Origin: Candidatus Bipolaricaulota bacterium
Lineage (GTDB): Bacteria; Bipolaricaulota; Bipolaricaulia; UBA7950; UBA9294
Assembly (NCBI GenBank): GCA_018817505.1
Contig: JAHITR010000056.1
Location: 1 to 50,883 of the forward strand
Direction: 5' to 3'
DNA: 50,883 bases
Every line of letters begins with the position of its first letter. Within the stretch, counting starts at the first letter, position 1. Positions 16,574 to 24,654 of this stretch are shown in pieces. Under the pieces are notes generated by a model that was not told the DNA's origin, searched no databases, and saw only the letters and a list, made by a program, of their open reading frames with translations. A program made the translations under genes and the position numbers.

Positions 16574-17851
16574 ATGGGTACGATCATCCGGAATGCCCAC
16601 CCCATCGGGGCATCTTTAGCTGACACAAATCTCAGGTTTGAGGATGGGCGGATTGCTGCGTTGAACCCGCTGCAGGACCCCTCACAAACGTCCGATACAG
16701 TCATTGATGGCGCGGGCAAACTGGCAATTCCTGGATTTATTAATGCACACACACATCTCGCTATGGTTCTATTTCGCGGTTTGGCCGATGATGTGCCCCT
16801 TCAAGTATGGCTGGAAGACCATATCTGGCCGCTTGAACAGCAACTGCAACCCGAAGACGTGTACTGGTGCTCGCTGCTTGGAATCGCTGAAGGCATTCGA
16901 TCAGGAACCACGACGTTCGTCGACATGTATTTTCACAACGAGCAAATCGCCAGAGCTGTCGAAGAGTCGGGTGTTCGAGCGCTGCTGGCTTATGGGATGA
17001 TTGCCTCATCACTTCAGGATCGCGGCAGGTCCGAATTGGCCAAAACCGAATCGTTAGTTCAGAACTGGCATGGTAGGGCAAATGGCCGCATTCAAATCTC
17101 TGTCAGCCCGCATGCCGTCTATACCTGTGGCGAAGAGGTTATCCGTGCCGCCGTTGACATGGCTCACAAATACGGAACGACCCTGCACACACACGTGTCA
17201 GAAACTCGATCAGAAGTCGACGAGTGGAAAGCGAAGACTGGGATGACGCCCGTCGAATACCTACAGAGCCTCGATGTCTTCTCTGTGCCCACTTTGGCCG
17301 CTCACTGCGTTCACGTGGATGCAGATGACATTGGCATTCTTGCCGCTCATCCCGTAACGGTCGCACACTGTCCCAAGAGCAATGCCAAATTGGGCAGCGG
17401 AATCGCTCCGGTTCATGCCATGCACCAATCAGGCGTTTCTGTTGCCATCGGTACCGATGGTGCTGCGTCCAATAACCGACTGGACATAGTCGAAGAGCTT
17501 CGTGCTTGCTGGATGCTGCAACGAGCCTCCCATGAGAATCCGGCCTATATGAGTTCAACGCAGGTGATATCCATGGCCGTTCGTGCTGCACGAGGCTTGG
17601 TCGGATTACCAGAAGACGGCTTCTCCGAAGGGGCACCGGCAGACGTCGTATTGTTTGATACGAATCACGTCCACACCACACCGCCCCACGATGCAGAGGC
17701 GATGCTGGCGTACGCCGTCAATTCCAGAGATGTGACAGATGTCTATGTTGATGGAAAAGCGCTTCTAAAGAATGGAGAATTACGCACGATTGATGAAGAA
17801 CGGGTAATATCGGAAGTACGACGCCTGCTCCACAGGCTAAAAAACAGGTAA
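16574..17851 (+). CDS. mtaD: 5-methylthioadenosine/S-adenosylhomocysteine deaminase
   Basis: Amidohydrolase-superfamily metal enzyme that deaminates S-adenosylhomocysteine and methylthioadenosine (related adenosine-like substrates are possible). The 425-residue protein begins with the short beta domain, then has the metal site NAHTHLAM (His59 and His61), SGTTTFVDMY, the third and fourth metal-ligand regions HTHVSET and AHCVHVD, and the catalytic-Asp region GTDGAASNN. The C-terminal beta domain follows (GLPEDGFSEGAPADVVLFD). Length fits the family. The ribosome site is GAGG four bases from the ATG. It leads a plus-strand run into rpsO and pnp. Confidence 0.92.
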   Translation: MGTIIRNAHPIGASLADTNLRFEDGRIAALNPLQDPSQTSDTVIDGAGKLAIPGFINAHTHLAMVLFRGLADDVPLQVWLEDHIWPLEQQLQPEDVYWCSLLGIAEGIRSGTTTFVDMYFHNEQIARAVEESGVRALLAYGMIASSLQDRGRSELAKTESLVQNWHGRANGRIQISVSPHAVYTCGEEVIRAAVDMAHKYGTTLHTHVSETRSEVDEWKAKTGMTPVEYLQSLDVFSVPTLAAHCVHVDADDIGILAAHPVTVAHCPKSNAKLGSGIAPVHAMHQSGVSVAIGTDGAASNNRLDIVEELRACWMLQRASHENPAYMSSTQVISMAVRAARGLVGLPEDGFSEGAPADVVLFDTNHVHTTPPHDAEAMLAYAVNSRDVTDVYVDGKALLKNGELRTIDEERVISEVRRLLHRLKNR

Positions 17852-17908
17852 CCCTCTCTGGGAAAGCGGAATATCCCTTCCTCGGAGTCGGGAGATAAGG
17901 AGATTGAC

Positions 17909-18181
17909 ATGGGACTCAGCACAGACAAAAAGACGGAAATCGTTAAGGAATTTGGCAAGGGTGACAATGACACAGGGTCAGCAGAAGTTCAGATCGCACT
18001 GCTGACCACGCGAGTGAAGGAATTGACCGAACATCTGAACATGCACAAAAAAGATTTCAGCGCACAGCGCGGGCTACGACAAATGGTTGGCCAGCGCAGA
18101 CGATTGCTGAAATATGTCAAACGCCACGACTTGGCAACCTACCGCCAATTGCTTGAGCGGTTAGGAATCAGAGGAGTCTAG
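17909..18181 (+). CDS. rpsO: 30S ribosomal protein S15
   Basis: Small-subunit primary rRNA-binding protein that contacts the 16S central domain. The 90-residue protein is full length with the signature regions KKTEIVKEFGKGDNDTGSAEVQIALLT, LTEHLNMHKKDFSAQRGL, MVGQRRRLLKYVK and YRQLLERLGIRG. An AAGGAG ribosome site lies six bases before the ATG. It is followed seven bases later by pnp, the near-universal rpsO-pnp pair. Confidence 0.98.
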   Translation: MGLSTDKKTEIVKEFGKGDNDTGSAEVQIALLTTRVKELTEHLNMHKKDFSAQRGLRQMVGQRRRLLKYVKRHDLATYRQLLERLGIRGV

Positions 18182-18188
18182 ACACTTC

Positions 18189-20873
18189 ATGTACATTCGA
18201 GAAAGTATCGAGTTTAACGGTAAGGAACTGACACTAGAGACAGGACAAATCGCACGACAAGCAGGCGGAGCAGTGCTCGTTTCACATGGGGACTCGCAGG
18301 TCTTGGTTACCGTCGTCACGGCAAAAGCAGTCCGAGACTTGGGGTATTTCCCACTCCGCGTCGACTATGAAGAAAGATTCTATGCTGCAGGTAAAATTCC
18401 CGGCGGCTTCTTCAAGCGAGAGGGACGTCCGAGTGATGCCGCCGTCTTGATTGGACGAATGATTGATCGCCCCATTCGTCCGTTGTTCCCAAAAGCATAC
18501 GCCGACGAGGTGCAGGTCGTTGCCACCGTACTCTCAGCTGATGAGAATCACCCACCCAGCGCACTGGCCATCGTGGGGGCGTCAGCAGCGCTCATGATTT
18601 CGGACGCACCCTTCGACGGACCGGTCGCTGGTGTGAGTATCGGACGCAAGGACGGCCAGTTTGTGGTCAACCCTGATCTGGAAACGCAGGATTCATGCGG
18701 CGTCGAGATTACAGTGGCTGGGACGAAGAACACGGTCACGATGATCGAAGGCATGATGGACGAGTTGTCTGAAGTCGAAGTCATTGAGGCCATCGAAATC
18801 GCGCACACGGCCATCCGTCAGTTGATTGCGCTTCAGGAGCAGTTCGCTGCCCGAGTAAGCCCAATCAAGCAAGAGTTGCCCGAACAAGAACCCGCTGACG
18901 AGCTAACCCTGACCCAGGTTCGAAACATCATCTGGGGACAATTTGCCGCCATTCGTTCCCTACCTACAAAGAAGTCGCGTGATGATTTCATGCGCAGTTT
19001 GCACGACCAAGCTATTGAACAGCTTGTGTCAGAGCACTTGTCTGTCGAAGAGGCAGTCGATCGTGCTCAGGCCGTCCACGATGCAGTGGAGAGCCTGCTG
19101 AAGGAGTACATGCGCAAGGAAATCCTTGAGCGCGGCATCCGCTTGGATGGCCGACGTCCTGAGGAAATCCGCCCGATTAGCTGCGTTGTGGGTGTTCTTC
19201 CACGTACGCATGGATCGTCGCTGTTCACGCGAGGCGAAACCCAAAGCTTGGGCGTCGTGACGCTGGGAGCTACGCGCAATGATGAACAGATCATTGACCA
19301 GATGATGTACGACAGCCGCAAGCGATTCATGCTTCACTACAACTTCCCGCCGTACTCTGTCGGAGAAGTCGGACGCATTGGCTCGCCGTCCCGCCGTTCT
19401 GTTGGACACGGCTACTTGGCTGAGAATTCGCTGAAGGCCGCGATGCCTTCTGAGGACGACTTCCCTTATGTCGTGCGAGTTGTGTCGGAGATTTTAGAAT
19501 CCAACGGGTCCTCGTCCATGGCCACCGTATGTAGTGCCTCATTGGCCATGATGGATGCTGGCGTGCCGCTCAAGAGGCCCGTCGCTGGCATCGCCATGGG
19601 TCTCATTGAAGACCCGGTGACCAAACAACGAGTCATCCTAACCGATATTCAGGGTGCGGAAGATCATAACGGCGACATGGACTTCAAAGTCGTCGGAACG
19701 CGCCAAGGGGTCACCGGATTCCAGCTAGATGTCAAGGTCGGAGGCATCAATGCCGAGACGATGAAGCAAGCATTGGAGCAAGCCAAACGTGCGCGCATGG
19801 CCATCCTTGATGAGATGGATCGTGCCATTTCTGAGCCGCGCACAGAACTCTCTCCGTATGCGCCCAAGTTGTCGACCATTACAATTCCTACGGACAAAAT
19901 CGGCGCAGTCATCGGACCTGGCGGCAAAATGATTCGCCAGATCATCGAAGAAACAGGCGCTGAGATCGACATCTCCGATGACGGAACCGTCAAGATTGCG
20001 GGTCCGAATTCGGAAGCCGTTTACGCGGCACAAGAATGGATCAAGGACCTAACCACGGAACTCGAAGTCGGAACGATCATGAAGGTCAAGGTAACACGCA
20101 TCGTCGATTTCGGTGCCTTCGTGGGGCTGAAGAATGGTTCTGAGGGCTTGGTTCATGTTTCGAATCTTGCGTCCGGCTATGTTGACAATGTGAAGGATAT
20201 CGTCAGTCCTGGCGATGAAATCACCATTGAGGTGATTGGCGTCGACAAAATGGGCCGCCCTGATCTGAAGAAGATCGACGGTGACGGGGAGTCGAGACCC
20301 TCCTCCAAAGAAGGTCGTTCACGAGGCGACCGAGCTCATGCTGAGAAAGTGGCCCCGAAGGTCGAGGTTCATACGGGGGACATCATTGATGGCACTGTGA
20401 CCAACACGACCGACTATGGTGCGTTCGTAGAAATCGCTCCTGATGTTACGGGTCTTGTCCATATCTCGGCACTGTCTGATCAATATGTCCGACGCGTCAC
20501 TGACGTGGTGAAGCCTGGCGACCCAATCAAGGTTGAAGTGCTCAATATCGATGAGCGTGGACGCTACAAGCTACAGCGAATCGTCCCTGACTCAGAGAAG
20601 AAGCCTGTCGTGGCTGAGACAGCGGCAGATGATGAGGACAACGGCAATCACGGCAAGCGCGAACAGGCTATGCCCGTTCGGCCAGAACCTGTTCATGTGG
20701 AGCCGGTTCGTGATGAGAAAACCGTTCACGCAGAGCAGCCTGCACAACAGCAGCCAGCGCCGACTCGGGTAGCCCCCGCGCCACAAGCGAAACCAAAACA
20801 GCCAGCTGAACGAAAGATCGCTGAGCAGTCCACTCCTGAAGAGGAACCTGCTGAATTCGAGGACCGTTGGTAG
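18189..20873 (+). CDS. pnp: Polynucleotide phosphorylase with two tandem S1 domains
   Basis: Phosphorolytic 3'-5' exoribonuclease of RNA decay. RNase PH-like domain 1 (about 1-220), a helical linker (about 240-315) and catalytic RNase PH domain 2 (about 320-550) are followed by a KH domain with IGAVIGPGGKMIRQI at 571-585. The catalytic acidic cluster DIQGAEDHNGDMDF lies at 486-499. The S1 domain at about 626-697 is the usual one. A second S1 domain at about 727-797 (GDIIDGTVTNTTDYGAFVEI, GLVHISALSD) and a 97-residue charged, Pro/Gln-rich tail make the protein 894 residues, against about 700 normally. The tail could recruit degradosome partners; that is inference. It is translationally close to rpsO. 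Confidence 0.97.
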   Translation: MYIRESIEFNGKELTLETGQIARQAGGAVLVSHGDSQVLVTVVTAKAVRDLGYFPLRVDYEERFYAAGKIPGGFFKREGRPSDAAVLIGRMIDRPIRPLFPKAYADEVQVVATVLSADENHPPSALAIVGASAALMISDAPFDGPVAGVSIGRKDGQFVVNPDLETQDSCGVEITVAGTKNTVTMIEGMMDELSEVEVIEAIEIAHTAIRQLIALQEQFAARVSPIKQELPEQEPADELTLTQVRNIIWGQFAAIRSLPTKKSRDDFMRSLHDQAIEQLVSEHLSVEEAVDRAQAVHDAVESLLKEYMRKEILERGIRLDGRRPEEIRPISCVVGVLPRTHGSSLFTRGETQSLGVVTLGATRNDEQIIDQMMYDSRKRFMLHYNFPPYSVGEVGRIGSPSRRSVGHGYLAENSLKAAMPSEDDFPYVVRVVSEILESNGSSSMATVCSASLAMMDAGVPLKRPVAGIAMGLIEDPVTKQRVILTDIQGAEDHNGDMDFKVVGTRQGVTGFQLDVKVGGINAETMKQALEQAKRARMAILDEMDRAISEPRTELSPYAPKLSTITIPTDKIGAVIGPGGKMIRQIIEETGAEIDISDDGTVKIAGPNSEAVYAAQEWIKDLTTELEVGTIMKVKVTRIVDFGAFVGLKNGSEGLVHVSNLASGYVDNVKDIVSPGDEITIEVIGVDKMGRPDLKKIDGDGESRPSSKEGRSRGDRAHAEKVAPKVEVHTGDIIDGTVTNTTDYGAFVEIAPDVTGLVHISALSDQYVRRVTDVVKPGDPIKVEVLNIDERGRYKLQRIVPDSEKKPVVAETAADDEDNGNHGKREQAMPVRPEPVHVEPVRDEKTVHAEQPAQQQPAPTRVAPAPQAKPKQPAERKIAEQSTPEEEPAEFEDRW

Positions 20874-20892
20874 GAAGCGAGCATCACCATCT

Positions 20893-22146
20893 ATGATCGT
20901 TCGTGAACTCTACACCAACGCATTTGAAGCGACACTTGAAAGCGGACTGCGGATCCTCGTAGAGGAGGTTCCGCAGTCTCGCTCTGTTTCTGCTGGCGTC
21001 TGGATTCGCGGGGGCAGTCGCGAAGACCCAGAAGGGTTGTCCGGATTGGCTCACTTCATTGAGCACCTCGCCTTCAAGGGATCAGCCACGCGAGATGCGA
21101 AAGCCATTTCGTACGAAATGGATGCCGTTGGAGGGCATCTCAATGCAGCGACGGCCAAAGAATCAACGTTCTACTATGCGGACCTCCCTTCAGATGGACT
21201 GGCAACAGCCATGGCGCTCCTTGCAGACCTTGCGCTCCATCCGAGATTCGATCCATCAGATATCGATCTTGAACGAAACGTCATTCTGGAAGAGATTCGC
21301 GGGCACGAGGATGACCCCGAGCAAACCGCCTACGATTTGTTCAGCCAAGATGTCTGGCAGGGTCAACATCCGTTCGCGCGCTCCGTGGTAGGAAATCGAA
21401 CTGCCATTGAATCCGTAGGCGCAGCAGATGTGCTCGCCTTCCACAGGGCGCTGTATCAGCCTGACAACATGGTCGTTGTCGTATGTGGGGGCATCGATGC
21501 CAAGCAGGTTATTCGAATCGCCGAGGACGTCTTTCATACTGAGCCTGTCCAAGCGGTTCCTGTTCCAACCAGAACGGCTCCTGTGTTTCAACCGGGCGTC
21601 CACCACCACAAGCGCCCAACAGGAATGTCCCATATCTACATTGGGACCGACGCACCTATTGCATCGCATGATGATCGCATTCCATTGGAGGTCGCCAATT
21701 CTATTCTCGGAGATGGAACGAGCTCTCGGCTGTTCCTGAATATCAGAGAGAAACGAGGATTGGCCTATGCGGTCTCGAGCTACGTCAACAGCTTCTCAGA
21801 TGGTGGGATTTGGCTAACATATGCCGGAGTCGCACCTGAAAACACAAGCACAGTGATCGCATTGATACGCTCTGAATTTGAGAGAATGCTGTCTGAACCC
21901 ATCCCTCAAGATGAGTTGGACTTGGCTAAGGCAAAGCTGCGGGGCCATCTCATCCTAGGGCTGGAATCCAATGACCATCTCGCCTCGCGATTGGCCAACG
22001 CGTTCCTGCAGCATCGCAACATCCAATCGCCAGACGATCTTCTCGCACGGCTGGATGCGGTCACCTGCAAAAGCGCGCACGCTGCACTTGCCACCTATCT
22101 CCAACTCGAACGGATCAGCATCACCACAGTGGGGTCTGCCAAATAG
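20893..22146 (+). CDS. M16 family zinc peptidase (insulinase/processing-peptidase type)
   Basis: Inverse-zinc-motif metallopeptidase, often next to pnp in bacteria; substrates are not predictable from sequence. The 417-residue protein starts with the family region ESGLRILVEEVPQSRSVSAGVWIRGGSRED. It has the HxxEH site HFIEH (His54, Glu57, His58) and the third ligand Glu134 (NVILEEI), spaced as in the family. The C-terminal half carries REKRGLAYAVSSY, the substrate-gripping Arg/Tyr region. The ATG has no good ribosome site, only AGGAAGCGAG at long spacing, and a hairpin lies inside codons 18-29 (20945-20978). Its activity may therefore be coupled to pnp translation or tuned by structure. Confidence 0.9.
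   Translation: MIVRELYTNAFEATLESGLRILVEEVPQSRSVSAGVWIRGGSREDPEGLSGLAHFIEHLAFKGSATRDAKAISYEMDAVGGHLNAATAKESTFYYADLPSDGLATAMALLADLALHPRFDPSDIDLERNVILEEIRGHEDDPEQTAYDLFSQDVWQGQHPFARSVVGNRTAIESVGAADVLAFHRALYQPDNMVVVVCGGIDAKQVIRIAEDVFHTEPVQAVPVPTRTAPVFQPGVHHHKRPTGMSHIYIGTDAPIASHDDRIPLEVANSILGDGTSSRLFLNIREKRGLAYAVSSYVNSFSDGGIWLTYAGVAPENTSTVIALIRSEFERMLSEPIPQDELDLAKAKLRGHLILGLESNDHLASRLANAFLQHRNIQSPDDLLARLDAVTCKSAHAALATYLQLERISITTVGSAK
20945..20978 (+). other. Hairpin inside the 5' end of the M16 gene
   Basis: GACTGCGGA (20945-20953) pairs perfectly with TCCGCAGTC (20970-20978), and TCCTC (20954-20958) with GAGGA (20962-20966) around a GTA loop. Together they give a 14-bp helix with a 3-base bulge. 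The AGGAGG at 20963-20968 lies in the 3' side. Confidence 0.5.
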
Positions 22147-22188
22147 GCTCGTTGCTTGATAGAAATGGCAGGAGTACCATGTAGTATC

Positions 22189-22683
22189 ATGGCGACGGCA
22201 ATCTACCCAGGAAGCTTCGATCCAATTACCAACGGACACATCGACATTGTACGACGGGCGCACAAGCTGTTTTCCAAGCTGTACATCGCCATTGTCGCCA
22301 ATCCCAACAAGAATTCGCTATTCACAGCCGATGAGCGAGTAGAGATTACGATGGCTGCACTTGCTGAAGAGGGCATTCATGGCTTGGAGGTCATCAGCTA
22401 CCACGGCTTGCTTATTGATTGCGCGAAGCTACACGGCGCAGATGCCATCGTGCGAGGGCTGCGCGCCAACTCTGACTTCGAGTACGAGTTCCAAATGGCG
22501 CTCACCAATCGCGACTTGGCTTCAGAATTCGAATCCGTATTCTTCATGACCGCCAAGCGCTACAGCTTCCTCTCATCCTCAGTCGTCAAAGAGGTCTGCA
22601 TGTACGGCGGAGATATCTCCAACTTCGTTCCCCGCTCTGTAGAAGAGGCACTCAAAAGTAAATTTCTGCACACGAATCGCTAG
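22189..22683 (+). CDS. coaD: Phosphopantetheine adenylyltransferase
   Basis: Nucleotidyltransferase that makes dephospho-CoA from 4'-phosphopantetheine and ATP, the penultimate step of CoA synthesis. The 164-residue protein starts MATAIYPGSFDPITNGHIDI, with the adenylyl site TNGH. It has GLLIDCAKLHGADAIVRGLRANSDFEYEFQMA and FFMTAKRYSFLSSSVVKEV, all CoaD hallmarks. The frame is open upstream to 22156, but ATG 22189 is where the family begins. The nearest ribosome site (AGGAG, 22170-22174) is 14 bases away and is better placed for an out-of-frame ATG-TAG at 22179-22184. The stop is one base from that of the convergent acetyltransferase gene. Confidence 0.95.
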   Translation: MATAIYPGSFDPITNGHIDIVRRAHKLFSKLYIAIVANPNKNSLFTADERVEITMAALAEEGIHGLEVISYHGLLIDCAKLHGADAIVRGLRANSDFEYEFQMALTNRDLASEFESVFFMTAKRYSFLSSSVVKEVCMYGGDISNFVPRSVEEALKSKFLHTNR

Positions 22684-22684
22684 T

Positions 22685-23170
22685 TCATCCGCCATCGCCT
22701 GTTGCATCAAGCACAGATTCGATGCTGACCATGATGTCAGTGAATCCGTGGCTTCTGTAAAAATTGCGCGCGCGATCGTTTGCGGGCACAACCGATGTCC
22801 TTAGACTCACAGCGCCGTGCTTCGCGCCCCACGATCGAGCCGCATTCATCAAGGCTGATCCAATGCCATGTCCCCGTTGCGCTTCGCTTACAATCATTTC
22901 CTGAATGTAGACGTATCGCTTCTGCACGAGAATCGGAAGATCCTTGGTGGTGAAGATGCGTAGCTCGATCAGCCCAACAAGCTCACCGCCGTCATCGGCA
23001 ACGAGAAACTGCGCATCCTGCGCTTCGAGTAGAGCGCGAATCCTCGACTCCTGCGTCGCGCTTACCTGGAAGAATTCGGGCAACAGATCCGCGTGGAAGA
23101 CGTTCTGCTCATCAAGCAGTTGGCACAGCGCCGTCGTGTCCGATGGCACAGCTGGACGGATGGTCATCAT
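22685..23170 (-). CDS. GNAT family N-acetyltransferase
   Basis: Acetyl-CoA-dependent N-acetyltransferase of unknown substrate. The 161-residue protein opens MMTIRPAVPSDTTALCQLL, a standard GNAT beginning. It has YIQEMIVSEAQRGHGIGSALMNAA, with the acetyl-CoA motif QRGHGIG, then SVVPANDRARNFYRSHGF. The start ATG 23170 has AAGGAG six bases upstream; the open frame reaches 23209 without a better site. It stands alone, converging on coaD. Confidence 0.88.
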   Translation of the reverse strand: MMTIRPAVPSDTTALCQLLDEQNVFHADLLPEFFQVSATQESRIRALLEAQDAQFLVADDGGELVGLIELRIFTTKDLPILVQKRYVYIQEMIVSEAQRGHGIGSALMNAARSWGAKHGAVSLRTSVVPANDRARNFYRSHGFTDIMVSIESVLDATGDGG

Positions 23171-23322
23171 CTTCGACTCCTTCAGAGGCTCGCACGTAGT
23201 TGAGCGCAAGCTGTGTGCCGGCTGAGCCGGGGCTTCATCAGGTCAGTAGAGCTTGCAGGCCGAAGCATCACCCCACCGGAACACCGTTACATTGGCCCGC
23301 CCCATCTGATGGCAGCAATTGG

Positions 23323-23526
23323 CTATTGCGATGCGTTTCGTCGCCGAACAAGTCCGAGAATACACAGCGCTGAGCCGACACCCGCAGGCAAGCCGAAACA
23401 AAAGCCAATCACAAACGGCGCGACGCGGGATGAAAAAAACCAATCAAGCATCAACAACAAGATAATGCCAAGCGCGCCTATTGTTGCCAGCATCGAGCCC
23501 CAAGCAAGCATTTTGGTTGTGTTCAC
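23323..23526 (-). CDS. Small two-helix membrane protein
   Basis: A 67-residue protein with two likely membrane helices (about 9-27, WGSMLATIGALGIILLLML, and about 35-58, VAPFVIGFCFGLPAGVGSALCILGL) and a basic C-terminus (VRRRNASQ). The GTG at 23526-23524 is the start because AAGGAG lies five bases upstream; the frame is open to 23703 without another good site. I do not recognise the family. It stands between two acetyltransferase genes on the same strand. Confidence 0.6.
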   Translation of the reverse strand: MNTTKMLAWGSMLATIGALGIILLLMLDWFFSSRVAPFVIGFCFGLPAGVGSALCILGLVRRRNASQ

Positions 23527-23732
23527 GGCTGCTCCTTTGCGACTTTGCGTACATCGCGACAAAGCGAAACCCATGATGGAACACAGGTCGTGTCCAAAGC
23601 GCCAGCCCATTTGGTCGCCCGCTGCCATCATTCTACACGACATCCAGGCCAGTATTCGCCCTCTTGAATGGCAAGCCCCGGACAATGGGGCGCTGGTCAT
23701 CACGTCATCCTGGGGCCAAGCCCCGCACGGCC

Positions 23733-24329
23733 TTACGATCGAAGGTAAATCAGATAGCTCTGATCGGACCCTGGAATCGGAAATCGCCAGGTCTCAGCAA
23801 AGCCCAGGTCATTGAACAGAGTGCATTGGGCACGATCAGCGGTGTTCGTTCCCAATGCCATTTGCGAAACCGCCCAATGCATGTCGAACCAATCGATGAT
23901 GTGCTGAGCAAATCTTCGATCCAGCCCGTCAGCAAGCCTTGACTCCCGAATCCAGAACGTTACGCAAGCATCGCTTTGCCTGACTCGCTTCAGATCACGG
24001 ACCTCTGCACCCATGGCGATCAACACAGACTTCAGGCCGTGCACATAAACGCAGCCAAGACACGACGTCTGTGTCGGATCCATGACCGTAAACGTGAAGG
24101 CTTCTCTCATTTCATGCTCCAATTCGTGTCGTTCAAGGTCAGCACGATTTCGACCAACCGTGAAGTCATCGGTCGGCCATTCGCTTTGATCCCACATGCG
24201 TAGCATGATCCGGCTCGACATGAGCGCTTCGAAATCAGCCGCCGCATCCGAGGCATGAATCGGCCGAACGATCACTTCACTTTGTTCCAACCAAGCGGGA
24301 ACTGCCAACCCTTCTGGATAGAAAGCCAT
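23733..24329 (-). CDS. GNAT-like N-acetyltransferase
   Basis: A 198-residue protein resembling divergent GNAT acetyltransferases: SEVIVRPIHASDAAADFEALMSS near the N-terminus, TFTVMDPTQTSCLGCVYVH and VTFWIRESRLADGLDRRF in the core, and ALGTNTADRAQCTLFNDLGFAETWRF near the C-terminus. The usual Q/RxxGxG/A acetyl-CoA loop is degraded here to RLADGLD, so activity is less certain. The start ATG 24329 has AGGAGG nine bases upstream. It is divergent from the reductive-dehalogenase-like gene. Confidence 0.7.
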   Translation of the reverse strand: MAFYPEGLAVPAWLEQSEVIVRPIHASDAAADFEALMSSRIMLRMWDQSEWPTDDFTVGRNRADLERHELEHEMREAFTFTVMDPTQTSCLGCVYVHGLKSVLIAMGAEVRDLKRVRQSDACVTFWIRESRLADGLDRRFAQHIIDWFDMHWAVSQMALGTNTADRAQCTLFNDLGFAETWRFPIPGSDQSYLIYLRS

Positions 24330-24654
24330 TCTTGATATCCTCCTGCTCTATTCAATCCCGTCACTTGATCGCGAATCGTCGATCAGTTGGAATCGCCGCG
24401 CCGTCTCAGGCGGTCAAGCCGATTCAAAGTGTATATCACTGCACACGCCCTATCGGTTCGCACCGCTCATTTGCTCCGCCTGTTGGCATATCGTGCCATT
24501 CCCATGACGTGTGCGTTTCTCATTTTGCGCAGCAGGTTCGCTCTTCTCGTTTGCGACGCGTCGGCCCCTCCACTAGGATTGCACATGACCTGTCGATCCA
24601 TACGAACAACATCTGTGAAGTTGCATCCGCACGCAGCCATTCAGGAGGGCAGAT
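24330..24654. other. Divergent intergenic region upstream of the RdhA-like gene
   Basis: 325 bases without a supported gene. It carries the leader of the minus-strand acetyltransferase and the candidate promoter of the plus-strand Fe-S protein gene. No repeat or RNA element was recognised. Confidence 0.5.
24551..24579 (+). promoter_or_regulatory. Possible promoter of the RdhA-like gene
   Basis: TTGCGA (24551-24556) and TAGGAT (24574-24579) are 17 bases apart and lie about 75 bases before the TTG start. Confidence 0.4.

Noticed and set aside
23712-23724. GGGGC-CAA-GCCCC hairpin as a REP-type repeat
   Set aside because: Only one partial further copy (near 32836) is visible in this window, too few to call a repeat family.
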